From: Asticcacaulis sp. AC460
GTDB taxonomy: Bacteria > Pseudomonadota > Alphaproteobacteria > Caulobacterales > Caulobacteraceae
DNA length: 48,813 bases
Direction: 5' to 3'
NCBI RefSeq assembly: GCF_000495795.1
Contig: NZ_AWGD01000046.1
Coordinates: 1 to 48,813 of the forward strand
This document shows, in pieces, positions 45,334-48,813 of the stretch. Positions within the stretch are counted from its first letter, which is position 1; every line of letters starts with the position of its first letter. Made by a program: the position numbers and the translations under genes. A model generated the notes under the pieces. It made no database searches, was not told where the DNA came from, and saw nothing but the letters and a program-made list of their open reading frames with translations.

Positions 45334-45346
45334 GTATATCGTATAA
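45334..45346. promoter_or_regulatory. GTATA-TCG-TATAA operator candidate before the fourth receptor
   Basis: Same layout as the motif at 45038-45050 with one arm mismatch (final A for C), 67 bases before the receptor ATG. Together the two sites would let one regulator control both divergent units. Confidence 0.45.
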
Positions 45347-45413
45347 AATATTTTGACGGACAGGCATTTTCATGGCCACTTGGCCACACGGTTTTTCCAA
45401 GGGGACTTGTGAG

Positions 45414-48215
45414 ATGAAAATGAAGCGTAAGAGTATTCTGCTGACAGCGTCCGGCCTCGCCGTCGCTATGATGTGCTCGCCGGTGTTCGCCCAGGACACG
45501 GCCACCACGACGGCGGCACCGCCCGCTGATGATACGGTCGTGGTCGTCAAGGGCATCCGGAAAGCTCTGCAGACCGCCGCCGACCGCAAGCGCAAGTCGT
45601 CGCAGATCGTCGACTCAGTCGACGCCGAAGACGCCGGCAAGCTGCCGGACAACAACGTCAACGAAGCCATCGCCCGCATCACCGGCGTCCAGATCGAACG
45701 CGCCCGCGGCGAAGGCAGCGGCCTGAAGATCCGCGGCATGGAAGACGTCCAGACCACGCTGAACGGTGCGCCGAACAATACCGGCGTCGGTCGCAGCGCC
45801 TCGCTGAACGACATTCCCGCCGAGCTGCTGAAGTCGGTGCAGATCTATAAGAACCGTACCGCCGACCAGGTCGAAGGCGGCATCGCCGGCACCGTCAACG
45901 TCGATCTGCGCCGTCCGTTCGACCTGCCCAAGGGCTGGACCCTGGCCGGCAGCGTCCGTAACGTCTATGCCGATGTCGGCAGCACCGAAAGCCCCTATGC
46001 CAGCGCCCTGATCGCCAAGCGTTGGGACACCCCGATCGGTGAAATCGGCTTCCTGGCCAACCTGTCGTACCAGAAGAACAACTACAAGGAACAGTGGGTC
46101 ACGTCGGAATCGCCTGACGGCTTCTGGGGCGCCCAGATCGATAGCCTGCCCGCCGCTGACAAGGGCGCCATCGCCGCCTATAAGATTCAGAACGGTATCG
46201 AAAGCGGCTCGGTCGAGCGCAACTCCTATAATGTCGCCCTGCAATGGCGCGCCACCGACAATCTCGACTTCCTGCTGGAAGCGTCGGGCTTTAATGCCGA
46301 CGAAAACCGTTCTACGGACTTCCTGGAAGCCCGCCTGAAGGACAGCGTCGGCACCCTGTCGAACATCACCTACATGCCGGACGGCGTAACTCTGAAGAGC
46401 GCGACCCAGACCGATCCGAACATGGCTGACGGCGCCATCCTGCCGGTCGGTCCGTTCGCGCGCGACAACGTCATCACCACCCGCAACAGCCGCGTCAACT
46501 TTGAAGCGCACTACAACAAGGAACGCTGGACGACCAATTTCAGCGCCTATACCGACGAAAACCGCCTGGATCTCGACTGGTATCAGCAGATGCTGCGCAT
46601 GGACGGCCTGGCGACCGTCAAGTACGACTTCGCCTCGGACAAAATGGCCGAGCCCGGCCCGACGCTCGCCTTCTTCGACGCCGCCGGAAATCCCCTCGAT
46701 TTCAACAACATCAATAACTACTACGTCCGCGAAATCGAAAACGGCAAGGGTTACGAATACAGCAAGGAAACCGTCTTCGCCTTCGACACCACCTACCGTG
46801 TCAGCGACGACAAGCTGATCCGCAGCGTCCAGGTCGGCGCCCGCAAAAGCCATCGCGACGCCGAACGCCTGTATGGCTACCGTTATGCCGGTTTTGAAGG
46901 CGCCAAGGCGATCAAGCTGGCCAACTTCCCGGGCGGCAGCGGCCTGACCGACGTCTATGCCGATGTGCCGGGCTTCGACTCCCTGCACTGGAAGCGCCTG
47001 TCGCTGGACAGCTACCTGGCCAATTTCGACGCTATCCGCGGCCTGGCCTCCAACTCCGCCACCCTGTCCTACGGCGGCGGCGGCGCGTGGGATCCTGTGA
47101 CCGGGTTCGTTCCGGCGACTCAGCAATGGTCGACCCCAGGCGTTCAGACCGAGCGCATGATGGGCACCTTTACCACGGATGAAAACACCGCAGCCCTGTT
47201 TGCCCAGGTCTTCTACGGCTTCGACGTGGCCGGCATCCCGGTTGACGGCGTCATCGGCGCCCGTCAGGTCCACACCTGGGGCACCAGCTTCTCGTACAAC
47301 CGCGTCATCAACTGGATCGACAACGACAACAATCCGGCGACGCCGAATGTCATCGGCACGCCAGACCAAATCATGGTGCCTGCCCCATTTGAAGGCGATT
47401 ACAAGGACTTCATGCCCAGCGCCCACGCTGTGGTGCACTTCACGCCGAAGTTGCAACTCCGCGTCGCCTACTCGCTGAACGTCCAGCGTCCGCGTTTCGA
47501 TCAGGCGACGTCGTTTACCTTCCTCGACTCCGGCGCCTCGGGCATCGGTAATGGCTGGGGCGGCAATGCCGACCTGAAGGCCAACAAGGAAACCAACTGG
47601 GACACCTCGCTGGAATACTATTTCGGCCGTGGCGGTGTGGTCTCCTTCGCCGCGTATCTGAAGAAGCCCGACGGCTTCATCTATGATGCGCAGGAGCTGG
47701 AAACCATCAACGGCAAGCAATACAATGTCTGGCGTCCGCATAACGCCAGCGAAGGCACCTTCCAGGGCTACGAATTCAATGCCCAGGGCTTCTTCAGCTT
47801 CCTGCCGGGCAAATTCGCCAACCTGGGCGGCCAGTTCAACTACAGCTACAACCAAGTGGCCAAGATCGACTATCCCGGTGACGACGACAACGCCATCGGC
47901 AACTCGAAATACACCTACAACGCGATCCTGTACTACGACACCCCGCAGCTCAGCGCCCGTATCGCCTACAACTTCCGCGACCGCTATCGTGCCTGGACGC
48001 ACTGGTTGCCGCAGTATTCGCCCTATGTCGAGGCCACCTCGCGCCTCGATGCCGCGGTGAACTGGACGCCGATCAAGCAACTGACCCTGTCTGTGGAAGG
48101 CACCAACCTGCTGCAGAACAACACCCAGATGACCTGGGGCGTCGACAACCTGCTGCCGCAAGGCATCCGGGTCCAGGCGCGGACCATCCAGCTCAGCGCC
48201 CGCTTCCGCTACTGA
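45414..48215 (+). CDS. TonB-dependent receptor, divergent from the GH127 operon
   Basis: An outer-membrane transporter of 933 residues. The signal peptide ends at V-F-A-Q-D (~residue 27), followed by a TVVVVKGIRKAL segment in the TonB-box/plug-start position, the plug (L-P-D-N-N-V-N-E-A-I-A-R-I-T-G-V-Q, L-K-I-R-G-M-E-D-V) and a long barrel ending in Q-L-S-A-R-F-R-Y. No STN domain. It is more distant from the other three receptors, which share T-G-F and R-G-L. Shared control with GH127 suggests that it imports arabinose-containing oligosaccharides. ATG 45414 follows AAGGGGA; ATG 45420 is an alternative. Terminator after the stop. Confidence 0.93.
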   Translation: MKMKRKSILLTASGLAVAMMCSPVFAQDTATTTAAPPADDTVVVVKGIRKALQTAADRKRKSSQIVDSVDAEDAGKLPDNNVNEAIARITGVQIERARGEGSGLKIRGMEDVQTTLNGAPNNTGVGRSASLNDIPAELLKSVQIYKNRTADQVEGGIAGTVNVDLRRPFDLPKGWTLAGSVRNVYADVGSTESPYASALIAKRWDTPIGEIGFLANLSYQKNNYKEQWVTSESPDGFWGAQIDSLPAADKGAIAAYKIQNGIESGSVERNSYNVALQWRATDNLDFLLEASGFNADENRSTDFLEARLKDSVGTLSNITYMPDGVTLKSATQTDPNMADGAILPVGPFARDNVITTRNSRVNFEAHYNKERWTTNFSAYTDENRLDLDWYQQMLRMDGLATVKYDFASDKMAEPGPTLAFFDAAGNPLDFNNINNYYVREIENGKGYEYSKETVFAFDTTYRVSDDKLIRSVQVGARKSHRDAERLYGYRYAGFEGAKAIKLANFPGGSGLTDVYADVPGFDSLHWKRLSLDSYLANFDAIRGLASNSATLSYGGGGAWDPVTGFVPATQQWSTPGVQTERMMGTFTTDENTAALFAQVFYGFDVAGIPVDGVIGARQVHTWGTSFSYNRVINWIDNDNNPATPNVIGTPDQIMVPAPFEGDYKDFMPSAHAVVHFTPKLQLRVAYSLNVQRPRFDQATSFTFLDSGASGIGNGWGGNADLKANKETNWDTSLEYYFGRGGVVSFAAYLKKPDGFIYDAQELETINGKQYNVWRPHNASEGTFQGYEFNAQGFFSFLPGKFANLGGQFNYSYNQVAKIDYPGDDDNAIGNSKYTYNAILYYDTPQLSARIAYNFRDRYRAWTHWLPQYSPYVEATSRLDAAVNWTPIKQLTLSVEGTNLLQNNTQMTWGVDNLLPQGIRVQARTIQLSARFRY

Positions 48216-48237
48216 GCCGGACCTTACCTAAACCGAA

Positions 48238-48265
48238 GCCCCGCTGCCTGCAGCGGGGCTTTTTT
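48238..48265 (+). terminator. Intrinsic terminator after the fourth receptor
   Basis: GCCCCGCTGC (48238-48247) and GCAGCGGGGC (48250-48259) are perfect complements around CT, followed by six T. The next gene begins 23 bases later with its own ribosome site but no room for a promoter. Confidence 0.93.
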
Positions 48266-48288
48266 ATCTCACACTGAGGGAGGATGAG

Positions 48289-48813
48289 ATGATGATACGA
48301 CGACTCACAATGATCGGCCTGCTGGCCACTCTGACCGTGGCCATGCCAGCCTTTGCACAGGACGCTCCGGCCGATGCCGAGGAGGATTTCGATCCGATCG
48401 TGGTGAAGCTGACCGGCCCGGCCAATCTGCGCGACCTGGCCGACAAGGCCGGTTATGACGGCAATTCGGCGGCCGAGTACCTGTTCGAAGTGCCGGAAGG
48501 CGTGGTCATCCTGGGGGCGCCCGGCGGCCGCAGTGGCAATGTCAATGGCGGGGCTGCCATCGTTTCGGGTAAGTGGCCGGATGGCGCGGAAGTCTGGGTG
48601 GTGGTCTCGGGCCATGTCTATGGCGGCGGTGGCCGTGGCGGTAATGGCGGCGACTTGCCGGGCTCGACCGATGGCGGTCGAGGCGGCGATGCCGTGGTGG
48701 CCCAGGCGCCGATCACCGTGGTGGTCATGGAGGGCGGCTCGATCAAGGCCGGCGGCGGCGGCGGCGCAGGCGCCGAAGGCGGCCCCAGCCTGGGCGGCAG
48801 TGGCGGGGGCGGC
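48289..48813 (+). CDS. Secreted glycine-rich protein with phage-like module, 3' end missing
   Basis: The frame runs open to the right edge (175 codons). AGGGAGG lies five bases before the ATG. A signal peptide (about residues 1-24, ending A-F-A-Q) is followed by a segment L-R-D-L-A-D-K-A-G-Y-D-G-N, then V-P-E-G-V-V-I-L-G and SGKWPDGAEVWVVVSGHVYG, then runs of Gly-rich sequence. From memory this order (LRxLAxxxGYDG, then W-P-x-G, then N/S-G-x-(I/V)-x-G-x-GG) is seen in phage tail-tip and receptor-binding proteins, where it leads into polyglycine-II-like bundles. In an exported chromosomal protein next to a receptor it may be a surface or matrix component. Function unknown. Confidence 0.85.
   Translation, partial: MMIRRLTMIGLLATLTVAMPAFAQDAPADAEEDFDPIVVKLTGPANLRDLADKAGYDGNSAAEYLFEVPEGVVILGAPGGRSGNVNGGAAIVSGKWPDGAEVWVVVSGHVYGGGGRGGNGGDLPGSTDGGRGGDAVVAQAPITVVVMEGGSIKAGGGGGAGAEGGPSLGGSGGGG

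Larger units (their letters stand above)
45010..45413. other. 404-bp divergent control region, GH127 operon / fourth receptor
   Basis: AT-rich compared with its neighbours. It contains GTATA-CAA-TATAC (45038-45050), TTTCAC-ATG-GTGAAA (45072-45086), an inverted repeat CTTGAAA/TTTCAAG (45160-45193), a TATAAT at 45240-45245 with a poor -35, and GTATA-TCG-TATAA (45334-45346). On the minus strand TATACT, overlapping the first motif, could be the GH127 -10. A 74-codon plus-strand frame at 45020-45244 has no ribosome site or family resemblance and is not called. Confidence 0.6.

Overview
The window looks like chromosomal DNA of a GC-rich alphaproteobacterium, most likely from the Caulobacterales (an Asticcacaulis/Caulobacter-like organism) or, less likely, the Sphingomonadales. 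The grounds are the strong G/C third-position bias, four large TonB-dependent receptors of the Xanthomonas/Caulobacter type, a FecI/FecR/receptor cluster, and a candidate promoter resembling the Caulobacter housekeeping consensus. I see no rRNA, tRNA, CRISPR array, transposase or integrase.

Layout. (1) 1-8890: most of a giant glycine-rich autotransporter, cut by the left edge, with at least 35 repeats and a complete C-terminal barrel. (2) 8948-14573: ordinary chromosomal genes: MAPEG-family protein, LysR regulator diverging from an MFS exporter, CPBP membrane protease, GreA/B-type factor diverging from a YaiI-family protein, and a membrane protein with a membrane-anchored LuxR-type regulator. 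(3) 14825-19171: a uronate module: kduI, a GH105-DUF4861 fusion enzyme and a DUF2264 protein. (4) 19175-20397: a perfect 39-bp palindrome, a candidate promoter, a threonine-rich leader peptide, an intrinsic terminator and asd. This reads as a classical ribosome-mediated attenuator. (5) 20646-28401: IclR regulator, TonB-dependent receptor, GlcG-like protein, GH2 beta-galactosidase. (6) 28473-37875: ECF sigma factor, FecR anti-sigma factor, a receptor with an STN signalling domain, a paralogous receptor without it, and a BNR_4 beta-propeller protein. (7) 37880-40040: NmrA-type oxidoreductase diverging from an HxlR regulator, then a class II glutamine amidotransferase. (8) 40015-45009, minus strand: an operon of GH127 arabinofuranosidase, Svx/AvrXca-type metallopeptidase lipoprotein and FCD-type GntR regulator. 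It diverges from (9) a fourth receptor and a secreted glycine-rich protein with a phage-like module, cut by the right edge.

Taken together, 14.8-48.2 kb looks like a multi-operon locus for uptake and breakdown of a plant-type acidic glycan. The likely target is a pectic rhamnogalacturonan or arabinogalactan decorated with galactose, arabinofuranose and uronic acid. Receptors would import oligosaccharides. GH105, GH2, GH127, DUF2264 and BNR_4 proteins would depolymerise them in the periplasm or at the surface, and KduI would process the unsaturated uronate. The rest of the ketodeoxyuronate pathway (kduD, kdgK, kdgA) is not in the window. IclR, FCD-GntR and sigma/FecR/STN give three layers of control. 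A GTATA-N3-TATAC-like motif occurs before GH127, before the fourth receptor and, in weaker form, before the first receptor, and may link them in one regulon.

Functional assignments come from motifs and recalled family features. No database search, alignment or folding program was run.
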